Counted from the stretch's first letter, positions 1-8,617 are shown. The stretch: 64,000 nucleotides of DNA from Rhodobacter sp. SGA-6-6 (GCF_011043545.1 NZ_JAAKGP010000011.1:1-64000); one strand, 5' to 3'. Made by a program: numbers and translations. The notes: generated by a model from the sequence alone, not told the origin.

Positions 1-297
1 CGATGAATCTGCACCGTGCGTGGCGCTGGGCGAGGAAAGCCCAGTTTCTTCTTGTTGGTCATGGGTTTATCGCTGCTTTTGGAGGCGAGCGGGGTATGCA
101 TCTGCACCCACCAAGGCTTGCATAAGCAAGCCGCTGCTCTCGCTAGGGGCTTCGGCGTTCATCCCGCTCTTCTAATGGTGGCCCTCAACACCACCAGCCA
201 GCCCGCTAGTTGACTTGGAAAGCAGCACCCAGCAACGTGCCACATCCCTGCCAGCAGGTGGAGCCAACCGCCGAGCCGCTATGGAACGGAAGACACG
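1..297. other. No recognisable gene; lower-GC left edge
   Basis: The sequence is visibly less GC-rich than the rest of the window and its short ORFs look neither like known proteins nor like the local codon use, with strong GC at third positions missing. A 65-codon GTG-started ORF at 16-213 has a hydrophobic N-terminus but no recognisable family. Together with the nuclease-like ORF that follows, this suggests the end of a phage or other mobile insertion, but no integrase, repeat or attachment site is visible. Confidence 0.35.
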
Positions 298-600
298 GTG
301 CGGAAGCTAGGTTACGTCATCTACAAGATCACCTTCCCCAACGGGAAGATCTACGTCGGGAAGGACATCGGCGAACCCGGCCACTCGATGCGCTACTTCG
401 GTTCCTGGAATAACGCGGTAGTAGAGGCTGACTTCTCAAGCGAAGAGCTTCGTGACTTCACGCTGCGCAAGGAAATCCTGTTCGAGAGCCAAGACAAGGC
501 GGAAGTATCGCGGCGAGAGGGGGAGTTCATCCGCGCTCTCAACTCCAACGACCCTCTCGTCGGCTACAACCGGTCTCACCGTCCTCGGAGCCGTAGATGA
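298..600 (+). CDS. Small GIY-YIG nuclease-like protein
   Basis: A 100-residue protein read from a GTG start. Residues 4-18 (GYVIYKITFPNGKIYVG) match the GIY...YIG hairpin of the GIY-YIG endonuclease family, followed by a possible catalytic Arg in HSMRYFGSW (about residue 32) and a possible metal-binding Glu in the SRREGEFI helix (about residue 75) before a terminal Asn (GYNRS). Stand-alone proteins of this size are typical of phages and homing elements. No good Shine-Dalgarno site precedes the GTG, so the start is uncertain. Lower GC and less biased codon use than the neighbours support recent transfer. Nuclease activity is inferred from family motifs only. Confidence 0.6.
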   Translation: MRKLGYVIYKITFPNGKIYVGKDIGEPGHSMRYFGSWNNAVVEADFSSEELRDFTLRKEILFESQDKAEVSRREGEFIRALNSNDPLVGYNRSHRPRSRR

Positions 601-808
601 GCGCGGGGATGGTAGATGCTCCCTCAAGGCACTTGCGGCACCCTCACAGTTACCGCAGTGTAGGCACACAATCGCAACCCACCAGACACACACCGCAACT
701 AGACCGCTCACCACGCATCCCAGCAAACTCTTGATACTCCAAGGTAAATCCGAGCTGGCCGCAGGACACTTCGACCCCTAGCCGCCTACCGCCGGAGCCA
801 AATGACAA
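601..808. other. Intergenic stretch, no clear gene
   Basis: Lower-GC sequence between the nuclease-like ORF and the terminator. A minus-strand TTG-started ORF (726 down to 436) would encode a hydrophobic segment followed by CLHCGNCEG, with GGAG about ten bases upstream, but it runs antisense through half of the nuclease ORF, so it is not called. Confidence 0.3.
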
Positions 809-837
809 AAAGGGCCGGGTCGCAAGACCGGCCCTTT
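809..837 (-). terminator. Rho-independent terminator of the frc repressor operon
   Basis: A 10-bp perfect stem AAAGGGCCGG / CCGGCCCTTT with a nine-base loop. Read on the minus strand it is followed by TTTTTGTCATTT, as expected for a factor-independent terminator just beyond the ROK repressor stop codon at 856. Confidence 0.85.
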
Positions 838-855
838 GTCTTTTCCTCCCGTCCC

Positions 856-2091
856 TCACCCCGCCTGCGCCGGGGCGTTCTGGTCGATGAGATACCGCTG
901 CGACAGCGGCGTGGTCGCCGCCCCCAGCACCCGGGCATCCGCGCCGACCGTGCCCTCGCGGATCGCCGGCGGGTCGATGCCGGAGAGGTCCAGCCGGTGC
1001 AGGGCGGCGCCGGTGCGGGCGGTCAGTTCGGCGCGCACCGAGACCGGCATCCAGCCGTCGATCAGCACCGCCTCGATCTCGGTCAGCGCGGCGGCCGAGA
1101 GGGTGGCCCAGGCCAGCCCCTCGGCGGCGGTGTCAAGCCAGCGCTCCAGCAGCGCCGGGCCGACGCGCCATTCCTCGTGCTGCTCCCAGAGGTGGTCCGG
1201 GCTTTCGCCGGCGGCCTCCATCGCATCGGCCAGCACCGTCATCGAGGCGGCATCGAACAGCCGGCCCATGCGGCCGTCGCCGCCCGGGACCGGCATCGGG
1301 CCGACGCCGGCGGCATTGCCGGTGCGGCCGGTGAAGAGCTGGCCGTTCAGCACCAGCCCGCCGCCGATGAAGGTGCCGCAGTAGAAATACAGGAAATCCC
1401 GCGGCCGCTCGCCCCGCCCCAGCACCAGTTCGGCTGCGCAGGCGGCGGTGGCATCGTTGCGGATCACCACCGGCATCCCGGTCAGCGCCGCCAGTTCGGC
1501 CTGGATGTCGCGGTGGCGCCAGCTGTCCATCTCCTGCTGCGGCGCGCCGAGGGCATGGACCCAGTTCCACAGCTGGAACGGCATGGCGACGCCGAGGCCG
1601 CCGATGCGGGCGCGGCCGTCGGCGGGCAGGGTGGCGGCCAGCTCGGGCAGCGCCTCGCGGACGAAGGCGACGGCGCCGTCTGGGGTGGGATAGCGGTGGA
1701 TGCGCCGCCGCATCCCGACGACCTGGCCGAGGAAGTCGATCAGCACCAGGTCGGCCGACCGCCGCCCGATCTTCAGCCCGAAGAAATAGGCCCCGCCGGC
1801 GGCCAGCGACATCGGGATCGAGGGCTGGCCGATCTGGCCCCGCTGCGGCTCCCCGCGCTGCAACAGGCCGTCGCCCTCCAGCCGCCGCATGATCACCGAG
1901 ACGGTCTGCGCCGACAGCCCGGTCATCCGGGCGATGTCGGATTTCGCCAGCGCGCCCAGCTGGCGCAGCAGCGTCAGCACCAGCCTTTCGTTCTGCGCCC
2001 GCATCCCGGACTGGTTGGTTCCGCGGAACTGCGGGTCCTCGCCGGGCCGCTCGGGCGCCAGCCGCTCGGCCGCGGTGGTCTCTGTCGTCAT
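856..2091 (-). CDS. frcR: ROK-family transcriptional repressor of the sugar importer
   Basis: A 411-residue protein with an N-terminal winged helix-turn-helix (about residues 35-90: SDIARMTGLSAQTVSVIMRRL) and a C-terminal ROK sugar-kinase-like fold with RNDATAACAAE and the glycine-rich GTFIGGGLVLNG segment. Repressors of this NagC/XylR class bind a sugar or sugar phosphate and release DNA. Its ATG overlaps the stop of the mutarotase gene (ATGA), so the two are co-translated, and both are divergent from frcBCA. It probably controls both sides through the palindrome at 2578-2611. The name frcR follows rhizobial and rhodobacterial frc loci; the actual inducer is not shown by sequence. Confidence 0.85.
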   Translation of the reverse strand: MTTETTAAERLAPERPGEDPQFRGTNQSGMRAQNERLVLTLLRQLGALAKSDIARMTGLSAQTVSVIMRRLEGDGLLQRGEPQRGQIGQPSIPMSLAAGGAYFFGLKIGRRSADLVLIDFLGQVVGMRRRIHRYPTPDGAVAFVREALPELAATLPADGRARIGGLGVAMPFQLWNWVHALGAPQQEMDSWRHRDIQAELAALTGMPVVIRNDATAACAAELVLGRGERPRDFLYFYCGTFIGGGLVLNGQLFTGRTGNAAGVGPMPVPGGDGRMGRLFDAASMTVLADAMEAAGESPDHLWEQHEEWRVGPALLERWLDTAAEGLAWATLSAAALTEIEAVLIDGWMPVSVRAELTARTGAALHRLDLSGIDPPAIREGTVGADARVLGAATTPLSQRYLIDQNAPAQAG

Positions 2092-2519
2092 TGCGCCTCT
2101 CCGATCACGCCCTTGCGCAGGATGACATTGGCGTAAAGCGCCGTCTCGCCGGTGGCAACGATGGTATGGGCGGCGCGGATGCGGGGATAGAGCGCCGCTC
2201 CGGCCAGCGCCTGCACGGCAAGGCCGGGACGGAGCCGGGCGCAGATTTCATCGATCCGCCGGTGGATCGGGCCGGCAAGCGCGGGGTCGTTGTCCAGGCC
2301 GGCGCGGAGGATGGCGGGGGCGTCGGCATCCAGCGGCAAGAGCTGCAGCACCGCCTCCAGCAGCACCGGCAGGCCGTGGCCATCGGCGCGGACCAGCCGG
2401 CGGGCGTGCTCCTGCGCCGGGTAGTTGCCGTCGACCAGCGCGATCTCGTCGCCATGGCCCATGGCGCGCAGGGTGGCCAGCAGGTCAGGCCCCAGAACCG
2501 GCGGTATCCCGATCAGCAT
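2088..2519 (-). CDS. RbsD/FucU-family sugar mutarotase
   Basis: A 143-residue protein starting MLIGIPPVLGPDLLATLRAM, with the FucU/RbsD hallmark MGHGDEIALVDGNYPA containing the catalytic His and Asp. These cytoplasmic enzymes interconvert the alpha and beta anomers of imported sugars. I chose the ATG at 2519 because GGGGGAG precedes it and because it gives the normal family N-terminus; a longer reading adds 18 unlike residues. It is the first gene of the repressor transcript and overlaps the repressor start. Its position suggests that it supplies the correct anomer of the sugar brought in by FrcBCA. Confidence 0.85.
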   Translation of the reverse strand: MLIGIPPVLGPDLLATLRAMGHGDEIALVDGNYPAQEHARRLVRADGHGLPVLLEAVLQLLPLDADAPAILRAGLDNDPALAGPIHRRIDEICARLRPGLAVQALAGAALYPRIRAAHTIVATGETALYANVILRKGVIGEAQ

Positions 2520-2577
2520 CCTTGTCTCCCCCGCCCTCTGCCAGAGCCCCAAGGGTTGGGCCGAAGCCAGCATTCTG

Positions 2578-2611
2578 TCAATACTAAATCAATCTGATTT
2601 ATTTATATTGA
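2578..2611. promoter_or_regulatory. Candidate operator for the divergent frc promoters
   Basis: In the only AT-rich patch of the divergent gap, two nested inverted repeats share one centre: AAATCA-ATC-TGATTT (2586-2600) and the outer arms TCAATA (2578-2583) and TATTGA (2606-2611). The position between the mutarotase-repressor pair and frcB makes it the obvious ROK repressor site. frcB also has a strong GGAGG at 2698-2702. Confidence 0.55.
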
Positions 2612-2708
2612 CGCAAAGCGCCGAATCGGTTTTCCTTGCCCCATCGCAGCGGGAGGAACGGCTGCGCGACCGCGGCGGGGAGCTGCCGCTTCCAACTGGA
2701 GGACTGCC

Positions 2709-3725
2709 ATGACCATTTCGATGAAGGCCCTTCTGGGCTCGGCCGCGCTTGCGCTGGCGGCGACCGGCGCCAGCGCCGAGACCGGCGCCTGCCTGATCAC
2801 CAAGACCGACACCAACCCCTTCTTCGTCAAGATGAAGGAAGGCGCCGAGGCCAAGGCGGCCGAACTGGGCATCACGCTGAAATCCTATGCCGGCAAGATC
2901 GACGGCGACCACGAGGCCCAGGTCTCGGCCATCGAAGCCTGCATCGCCGACGGCGCCAAGGGCATCCTGATCACCGCCTCGGACACCAAGGCCATCGTCG
3001 ATTCGGTCAAGGCCGCGCGGGATGCGGGCCTGCTGGTGATCGCGCTGGACACGCCGCTGGACCCGATCGACGCCGCCGACGCCACCTTCGCCACCGACAA
3101 CTTCCTGGCCGGCGAGCTGATCGGCAAATGGGCAGCGGCGACGCTGGGGGCCGAGGCGGCGAATGCCAGGATCGCGCTGCTCGACCTTGCCATCGCGCAG
3201 CCCTCGGTGGACGTGCTGCGCGACCAGGGCTTCCTGCAAGGGTTCGGCATCGACCTGGCCGACCCGGCGAAATGGGGCGACGAGACCGATCCCCGCATCG
3301 TCGGCCATGACGTGACCGCCGGGAACGAGGAAGGCGGGCTGAAGGCGATGGAATCGCTCTTGGCCAAGGACCCCGAGATCAACGTGGTCTATACCATCAA
3401 CGAACCCGCCGCCGCCGGCGCCTACGAGGCGCTGAAGGCCGTGGGCCGCGAGGGCGAAGTGCTGATCGTCTCGGTCGACGGCGGCTGCCCGGGCGTCACC
3501 AACGTCAAGGACGGCGTGATCGGCGCCACCTCGCAGCAATACCCGCTGCAGATGGCCTCGCTGGGGATCGAGGCCATCGCCGCCTTCGCCAAGGACGGCA
3601 GCAAGCCCGTCCCGACCGAGGGCAAGGACTTCTTCGACACCGGGGTGACGCTGATCACCGACAAGCCGGTGGAGGGCGTGGAATCGATCGACAGCGCCAA
3701 GGGGCTGGAGCTGTGCTGGGGCTGA
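2709..3725 (+). CDS. frcB: Sugar ABC importer, periplasmic binding protein (FrcB type)
   Basis: A 338-residue precursor with a Sec signal peptide (cleavage expected after ATGASA, near residue 23). The mature part is a type-I periplasmic sugar-binding fold: [16 protein letters not shown] at its start, an [20 protein letters not shown] segment and [11 protein letters not shown] near the hinge. It closely follows the fructose-binding proteins of rhizobial FrcBCA, which also take ribose and mannose. It is the first gene of the plus-strand operon, has GGAGG seven bases before ATG, and is followed by a hairpin that may allow extra binding protein relative to the membrane genes. The exact sugar is inferred. 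Confidence 0.85.
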   Translation: MTISMKALLGSAALALAATGASAETGACLITKTDTNPFFVKMKEGAEAKAAELGITLKSYAGKIDGDHEAQVSAIEACIADGAKGILITASDTKAIVDSVKAARDAGLLVIALDTPLDPIDAADATFATDNFLAGELIGKWAAATLGAEAANARIALLDLAIAQPSVDVLRDQGFLQGFGIDLADPAKWGDETDPRIVGHDVTAGNEEGGLKAMESLLAKDPEINVVYTINEPAAAGAYEALKAVGREGEVLIVSVDGGCPGVTNVKDGVIGATSQQYPLQMASLGIEAIAAFAKDGSKPVPTEGKDFFDTGVTLITDKPVEGVESIDSAKGLELCWG

Positions 3726-3780
3726 GCCCTGCACGGAAAGGTTGATCGGTTCCCGGAACCGGCACACAGTTGACCCGGCG

Positions 3781-3802
3781 GGGGCGGCCTTGGCGCCGCC
3801 CC
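3781..3802 (+). other. Intercistronic hairpin between frcB and frcC
   Basis: An 8-bp GC stem (GGGGCGGC / GCCGCCCC) with a six-base loop and no U-run follows the binding-protein gene. A similar small stem (CGGTTCCCGGAACCG) lies just before. In binding-protein operons such hairpins usually protect the upstream message or dampen read-through; here that role is inferred. Confidence 0.5.
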
Positions 3803-3856
3803 TGTCACGACCGGCACCCGTCCGGCCAGTCCCGGACGCGCGAGGGAGGGGACCCC

Positions 3857-4930
3857 ATGTCATCTGACGCCAAGGCCGCAACCAGTTACGAGGAGGGCCT
3901 GAAAGGCGCCTCGACCCGGGTCGCGGAATTCCACGAGGACAAGACGGCGCTGAAACGGTTGCAGACCTGGCTGCACCAGACGCCATCGGCAGTGCCGATG
4001 ATCGTGCTGGTGGTGGCGCTGGTGGTGTTCGGCTTCCTGTCGCCGAACTTCTTCAAGCCCGCCACGCTGTCGACCATCCTGCAGCAGATCGCCATCGTCG
4101 GCATCCTGGGCTGCGCGCAGTCGCTGGTGGTGCTGACCGCCGGCATCGACCTTTCCGTGGGCGCCATCGCGGTGTTCTCCTCGGTGATCATGGGGCAGTT
4201 CACCTTCCGCTACGGCATACCGGCCCCGGCCTCGATCCTGATCGGGCTGGCGGCGGGCACCGCCATGGGCTTCGCCAACGGCTGGCTGGTGGCGAAGGTC
4301 AAGCTGCCGCCCTTCATCGTCACCCTCGGCACCTGGCAGATCCTGCTGGCGGCCAACTACATCTATTCCGCCAACGAGACGATCCGGTCGTCCGACATCG
4401 CCGCCAGTGCCGCGTCGCTGCAGTTCTGGGGCTCCTCGATCCAGCCGGGCGGGGTGAAGGTGCTTTATGCCGTCTTCCTGCTGGTCGCGCTGGTGGCGGT
4501 GATGGCCTATGTCCTGCGCCACACCGCCTGGGGCCGCCATGTCTATGCCGTCGGCGACGACCCCGACGCGGCGGAGCTGGCGGGGGTGCAGACCAAGCGG
4601 GTGCTGATCCAGGTCTATGCGCTGGCGGGCCTCTTCTGCGCCGTCGCCGGCTGGGTGATGATCGGCCGCTTCGGCTCGGTCTCGCCTTCCGCCTCCACCG
4701 GGGTGATGGGCAACATCCAGTCGATCACTGCGGTGGTGATCGGGGGGATCTCGCTCTTCGGCGGCCGCGGCTCCATCGTCGGCATGTTCTTCGGCGCGCT
4801 GATCGTCGGCGTGTTCGAGATGGGGCTGAAGATGGTCGGCACCGACCCGCAATGGACCTTCTTCCTCATCGGCCTGCTCATCATCATCGCCGTGGCGGTG
4901 GACCAGTGGATCAGAAAGGCAGCGGCATGA
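3857..4930 (+). CDS. frcC: Sugar ABC importer permease (FrcC type)
   Basis: A 357-residue polytopic inner-membrane protein of the BPD_transp_2 (RbsC-like) family. After a hydrophilic N-terminus of about 45 residues come some nine or ten hydrophobic segments and the family signatures LTAGIDLSVGAI and GGISLFGGRGSI. The ATG at 3857 is preceded by GGGAGGGGA and removes a 29-residue Arg-rich extension with no family likeness. Its stop overlaps the ATPase start by four bases (ATGA). It should form a homodimeric pore for the sugar delivered by FrcB. Confidence 0.88.
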   Translation: MSSDAKAATSYEEGLKGASTRVAEFHEDKTALKRLQTWLHQTPSAVPMIVLVVALVVFGFLSPNFFKPATLSTILQQIAIVGILGCAQSLVVLTAGIDLSVGAIAVFSSVIMGQFTFRYGIPAPASILIGLAAGTAMGFANGWLVAKVKLPPFIVTLGTWQILLAANYIYSANETIRSSDIAASAASLQFWGSSIQPGGVKVLYAVFLLVALVAVMAYVLRHTAWGRHVYAVGDDPDAAELAGVQTKRVLIQVYALAGLFCAVAGWVMIGRFGSVSPSASTGVMGNIQSITAVVIGGISLFGGRGSIVGMFFGALIVGVFEMGLKMVGTDPQWTFFLIGLLIIIAVAVDQWIRKAAA

Positions 4931-5721
4931 CTGTTCAAGTGTCGGGGGAACCCATCCTCAAGGCGCGCGGCCTGGTGAAGCGCTACGGCAAGGTCACCGC
5001 GCTGAACAACTGCGACTTCGACCTGATGCCGGGCGAGATCCTCGCCGTCATCGGCGACAACGGCGCCGGCAAGTCCAGCCTGATCAAGGCGCTGTCCGGC
5101 GCGGTTCAACCGGACGAGGGCGAGATCATGCTGGAAGGCAGGCCGGTGAAGTTCGCCAGCCCGCTGGACGCGCGGGGGTCGGGCATCGAATGCGTCTACC
5201 AGACGCTGGCGATGTCCCCTGCCCTCTCCATCGCCGACAACATGTTCATGGGCCGCGAGTTGCGCAAACCCGGGATCATGGGCCAGCTGTTCCGCCAGCT
5301 CGACCGCCCGGCGATGGAGAAATTCGCCCGCGAGAAGCTGAACGAGCTGGGGCTGATGACGATCCAGAACATCAACCAGGCGGTGGAGACGCTTTCCGGC
5401 GGCCAGCGCCAGGGGGTGGCGGTGGCCCGGGCGGCGGCCTTCGGCTCGAAGGTGGTGATCCTGGACGAACCGACCGCGGCGCTCGGCGTCAAGGAAAGCC
5501 GCCGGGTGCTGGAGCTGATCCGCGACGTGCGCGCGCGCGGGATTCCGATCATCCTGATCAGCCACAACATGCCGCATGTGTTCGAGGTGGCCGACCGCAT
5601 CCACATCCACCGCCTCGGCAGCCGGCTCTGCGTGATCGACCCGAAGGACCATTCGATGTCCGACGCGGTGGCCTTCATGACCGGCGCCAAGCTGCCGGAA
5701 GGGGTGGAGGAAGCCGCCTGA
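4927..5721 (+). CDS. frcA: Sugar ABC importer ATPase (FrcA type)
   Basis: A 264-residue single ABC domain with Walker A GDNGAGKSS, signature LSGGQRQGVAVARA, Walker B VVILDEPTAALGV and the H-loop ISHNMPHV. FrcA proteins are half the length of RbsA or XylG, which carry two ATPase domains, and this one has the short form. It ends the operon; no frcK kinase follows. Instead the first copy of the ~215-bp structured repeat begins about 20 bases after the stop. Confidence 0.9.
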   Translation: MTVQVSGEPILKARGLVKRYGKVTALNNCDFDLMPGEILAVIGDNGAGKSSLIKALSGAVQPDEGEIMLEGRPVKFASPLDARGSGIECVYQTLAMSPALSIADNMFMGRELRKPGIMGQLFRQLDRPAMEKFAREKLNELGLMTIQNINQAVETLSGGQRQGVAVARAAAFGSKVVILDEPTAALGVKESRRVLELIRDVRARGIPIILISHNMPHVFEVADRIHIHRLGSRLCVIDPKDHSMSDAVAFMTGAKLPEGVEEAA

Positions 5722-5742
5722 GACGGGAAGGCCAACGGCTTG

Positions 5743-5955
5743 GCCGGGCGGGATGAGGCGAGGCATTGCCTCGCCCCCGCCCGCCCGCGGCGGTTGCACC
5801 CGGAGGCGGTGGCAGCACATAACCCCGAGAGGCCAGCGCCCGAACCCGGCGGGCGAGAAGCGCCCGCCGAGGGCGGGCGCTGGCCGGGACTTGTGGTCCC
5901 GGCCGGGACAAGGGTAACCGTTGCCCTGCGGCGAAGGCGCGCGCCTTCGCCGAAC
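5743..5955 (+). repeat. Structured ~215-bp dispersed repeat, copy 1
   Basis: The repeat lies between the convergent frcA and amidohydrolase genes. In order it holds stem I (GAGGCGAGGCA-T-TGCCTCGCC), a variable stretch with CCCGGAG, stem II (GGCCAGCGCCCG ... CGGGCGCTGGCC) enclosing GGCGGGCG-AGAAG-CGCCCGCC, a GGTCCCGGCCGGGAC element and stem IV (CGGCGAAGGC-GCGC-GCCTTCGCCG, 5929-5952). The same order recurs at 22028, 50559 and 63464. In this copy the outer pair of stem IV is C-G; in the others it is T-A. Confidence 0.85.
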
Positions 5956-5992
5956 AGGCCGCAGAAGATCGGCGCTCCGCCTCTTCCGCCGC

Positions 5993-7159
5993 TCACCCCA
6001 CCGGCAGCCGCGCCTCGGCCATGCCGGCATACCAGCTGGCGCCGAAGGGGATGGCGCTGTCGTCGAAATCATAGGCCGGATGGTGGACCATGGCGGTGTC
6101 GCCGTTGCCGAGGAAGATATAGGCCCCCGGCCTTTCGTTCAGCATGTAGGAGAAATCCTCCGCCGCCATCAGCGGCGCCACATCCATGTCGACCCGGCCC
6201 GAGACGGCGCGGGCGACCTCGGCCGCGAAGCCGGTGTTCTCGGCGGCGTTGACGGTGACCGGATAGCCGCGGTGATAGTGCAGCTCCGCCCGGGCGCCGA
6301 GCGCCAGCGCGGTGCCCTCCACCACCTCGGCCAGCCGCTTCTCCACCAGGTCCTGCACCTCGGGGTCCAGGGTGCGGACGGTGCCCTTCATCTGCACCAC
6401 CTGCGGCAGCACGTTGTGGGCCGGGCTGTCGGTCTCGACCGTGCAGACCGAGACCACGGCCTGTTTCAGCGGATCGACGTTGCGGCTGGCGATGGTCTGG
6501 ATCGCCACCACGATATGGGCGGCGACCACGGTGGTGTCGATGCAGTCGTGCGGCTTGGCGGCATGGCCGCCCTTGCCGGTGACCACGATCTCGAACTGGT
6601 CGGCGGCGGCCATCATCGCGCCGGGGCGGATGGCGAACTGGCCGACCGGGATGCCGGGCATGTTGTGCATCCCGTAGACTTCATCTATTTTCCAACGGGT
6701 TATCAGGCCATCTTCCACCATCTTCAACCCGCCGCCGCCGCCTTCCTCGGCCGGCTGGAAGATGCAGACCACGGTGCCGTCGAAGTTGCGGGTCTCGGCC
6801 AGGTATTTCGCCGCGCCGAGCAGCATGGCGGTGTGGCCGTCATGGCCGCAGGCGTGCATCCGCCCCGGCGTTTCCGAGGCATAGGGCGCGCCGCTCCGCT
6901 CATGGATCGGCAGCGCGTCCATGTCGGCGCGCAGGCCGATGCTGCGGCCCCGGCTGTCGGTGCGACCCCGGATCACCGCCACCACACCGGTCTTGCCGAT
7001 GCCCTCCACCACCTCGTCGCAGCCGAAGCCGCGGCACAGCTCGGCCACCCGGGCGGCGGTGCGGTGGACCTCGAACAACAGCTCGGGGTGGCGGTGGAAA
7101 TCATGCCGCCAGGCGGTGATCTCGGGCAGGAGTTCGGCGAAACGGTTCTTGACAGGCAT
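5993..7159 (-). CDS. M20D-family amidohydrolase (hippurate hydrolase-like)
   Basis: A 388-residue cytoplasmic metallopeptidase-fold enzyme. Motifs of the M20 peptidase/aminoacylase family are present: RHDFHRHPEL, LRADMDALPI, HACGHDGHTAMLLGAA (metal ligands and catalytic base), FQPAEEGGGGG and the late MAAEDFSYML. Such enzymes cleave N-acyl amino acids, hippurate or similar amides. The ATG at 7159 has GGAG about eight bases before it and gives the family N-terminus; a 16-residue longer reading is unlikely. The next gene upstream encodes an amino-acid-type FAD oxidase on the same strand, so the pair may act on an acylated amino compound, but the substrate is unknown. Confidence 0.85.
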   Translation of the reverse strand: MPVKNRFAELLPEITAWRHDFHRHPELLFEVHRTAARVAELCRGFGCDEVVEGIGKTGVVAVIRGRTDSRGRSIGLRADMDALPIHERSGAPYASETPGRMHACGHDGHTAMLLGAAKYLAETRNFDGTVVCIFQPAEEGGGGGLKMVEDGLITRWKIDEVYGMHNMPGIPVGQFAIRPGAMMAAADQFEIVVTGKGGHAAKPHDCIDTTVVAAHIVVAIQTIASRNVDPLKQAVVSVCTVETDSPAHNVLPQVVQMKGTVRTLDPEVQDLVEKRLAEVVEGTALALGARAELHYHRGYPVTVNAAENTGFAAEVARAVSGRVDMDVAPLMAAEDFSYMLNERPGAYIFLGNGDTAMVHHPAYDFDDSAIPFGASWYAGMAEARLPVG

Positions 7160-7273
7160 GGCAGGCTCCTTTGCGCGGAGCCTGGACCGGCGCGGGGCGG
7201 AGGGCAAGGGCTCCTCGGGGACTTCGTCCCTCGTCGCCTGCCGACGACAAGCCGAAGGCGCAGGAGGAGGACC

Positions 7274-8617
7274 CTACAGGCTCGGCCCCGGCCTGATCTT
7301 CGTGCCGTCGGAAAAGCGCGACAGCCGGAAGCGGCTCAGGTCGTGACCCACCGCGCCGCCCGCCACCAGGTCGGCGACCACCCGGCCCATGCCGGGGCCG
7401 ATGCCGAAGCCGTGGCCGCTCATCCCGGTGGCGATGGTCAGGCCGGGAACCAGTGCATGGTCCACCACCGGCACCACGTCCGGCATCGTGTCGATCATCC
7501 CCGCCCAGGCCGAGGCCAGCCGCGGCCGGCCGAGCGCCGGGAAGGCGGCGGCGAAGGCGTCCTGCACCTTGCCAAGCGTCTTCAGGTTCGGCGCCGGGTT
7601 CAGAATACGCATCGCCTCGAAGGGCGAGGCCGCGTCCTCCGCCCAGGTCCGCGGCGTGCCCCAGGCGTCGGGGAAGCCCTTGGGCGCGGCAAGGCGGAAG
7701 GTGGTGGCGCGGAAATCGTTCCGCAGCACCGGCAGGTAGGAGAAGAACGAGGCGAAGGCATCCCGGCCGATGAAGAAGTCATGCGCCGAGCCGCCGGGGG
7801 CCAGCGTGTAACCGCCATCGGCGCGGCGGCGGAAGGCGAAGTCGTCGTCGGCCGCAGCGCCGGGGAAGACCTCCGGCATCGGCCCGGTGGCGCCGACCGA
7901 GGCCAGCACCGACAACTGCGGAATCCTCACCCCATGGCGGCGCAGGAACAGCCGCGACCAGGCCCCGGCGGCGACCACCACATGGTCGCACGCCACCCGG
8001 CCCGCCTCGGTGACGACGCCCGCAACCCTGCCGCCCGCGATGTCCAGCGCGCGGACGGCGCAGGCTTCGCGGATCATCACCCCGCGGTCCTCGGCAGCGG
8101 CGGCCAGCATCGGCACCGCCACCCAGGGCTCCGCCCGCGCGTCCGAGGCGGTCCAGAGCGCGCCCTTCCACGCCGCCGCGGCGCCGTTCAGCATCGCCGC
8201 GGCCTCGGCCGCGGTCAGCAGGCGCGTGTCCAGCTGATGCGCCCGGGAATGCTCGGTCCAGGCCTCGAAACCGGCGATCTCGCGGTCGGTCTTCGCCAGA
8301 TACATCACCCCGGTCTGCCGGAACCCCAGCCCCTCGCCCAGCTCGGCGGCGAGGCGCTTCCAGATCGACAGGCTTTCCACCATGATCGGCAGCTCGCCCG
8401 GGTCCCTGCCCTGCTGGCGCACCCAGCCCCAGTTGCGGCTGGACTGTTCGCCGGCGATCCGGCCCTTCTCGCAGAGGAAGACCGACAGGCCCTTCTGGCG
8501 CAGGAACCAGGCCGTCATCACCCCGATCACGCCGCCGCCGACGATCACCACATCGGCACGGGGCGGCAGCGGGGCGGAGAAGCGGACGGGGGTGCCGTCG
8601 TGGATCGGGAAGGTCAT
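7274..8617 (-). CDS. FAD-dependent oxidoreductase, DAO family
   Basis: A 447-residue protein with a dinucleotide-binding fingerprint at about residues 22-35 (DVVIVGGGVIGVMTAW), then EQSSRNWGWVRQQGRDP typical of D-amino-acid-oxidase-like dehydrogenases, and a C-terminal TGMSGHGFGIGPGMGR that binds the flavin. Members oxidise amino acids, opines or sarcosine-like amines in the cytoplasm. The ATG at 8617 follows GGAG; the longer reading adds 23 residues without family likeness. It lies 114 bases upstream of the amidohydrolase on the same strand, so shared transcription is plausible. The substrate cannot be read from sequence. Confidence 0.85.
   Translation of the reverse strand: MTFPIHDGTPVRFSAPLPPRADVVIVGGGVIGVMTAWFLRQKGLSVFLCEKGRIAGEQSSRNWGWVRQQGRDPGELPIMVESLSIWKRLAAELGEGLGFRQTGVMYLAKTDREIAGFEAWTEHSRAHQLDTRLLTAAEAAAMLNGAAAAWKGALWTASDARAEPWVAVPMLAAAAEDRGVMIREACAVRALDIAGGRVAGVVTEAGRVACDHVVVAAGAWSRLFLRRHGVRIPQLSVLASVGATGPMPEVFPGAAADDDFAFRRRADGGYTLAPGGSAHDFFIGRDAFASFFSYLPVLRNDFRATTFRLAAPKGFPDAWGTPRTWAEDAASPFEAMRILNPAPNLKTLGKVQDAFAAAFPALGRPRLASAWAGMIDTMPDVVPVVDHALVPGLTIATGMSGHGFGIGPGMGRVVADLVAGGAVGHDLSRFRLSRFSDGTKIRPGPSL

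Noticed and set aside
436-726. Minus-strand TTG ORF encoding a hydrophobic peptide with a CxxCxxC-like stretch
   Set aside because: It runs antisense through half of the better supported GIY-YIG ORF and matches no family I know.
802-2136. Long plus-strand ORF opposite the ROK repressor
   Set aside because: His/Arg/Gly-rich antisense artefact of GC-rich codons; the minus-strand reading has clear ROK motifs and a terminator.
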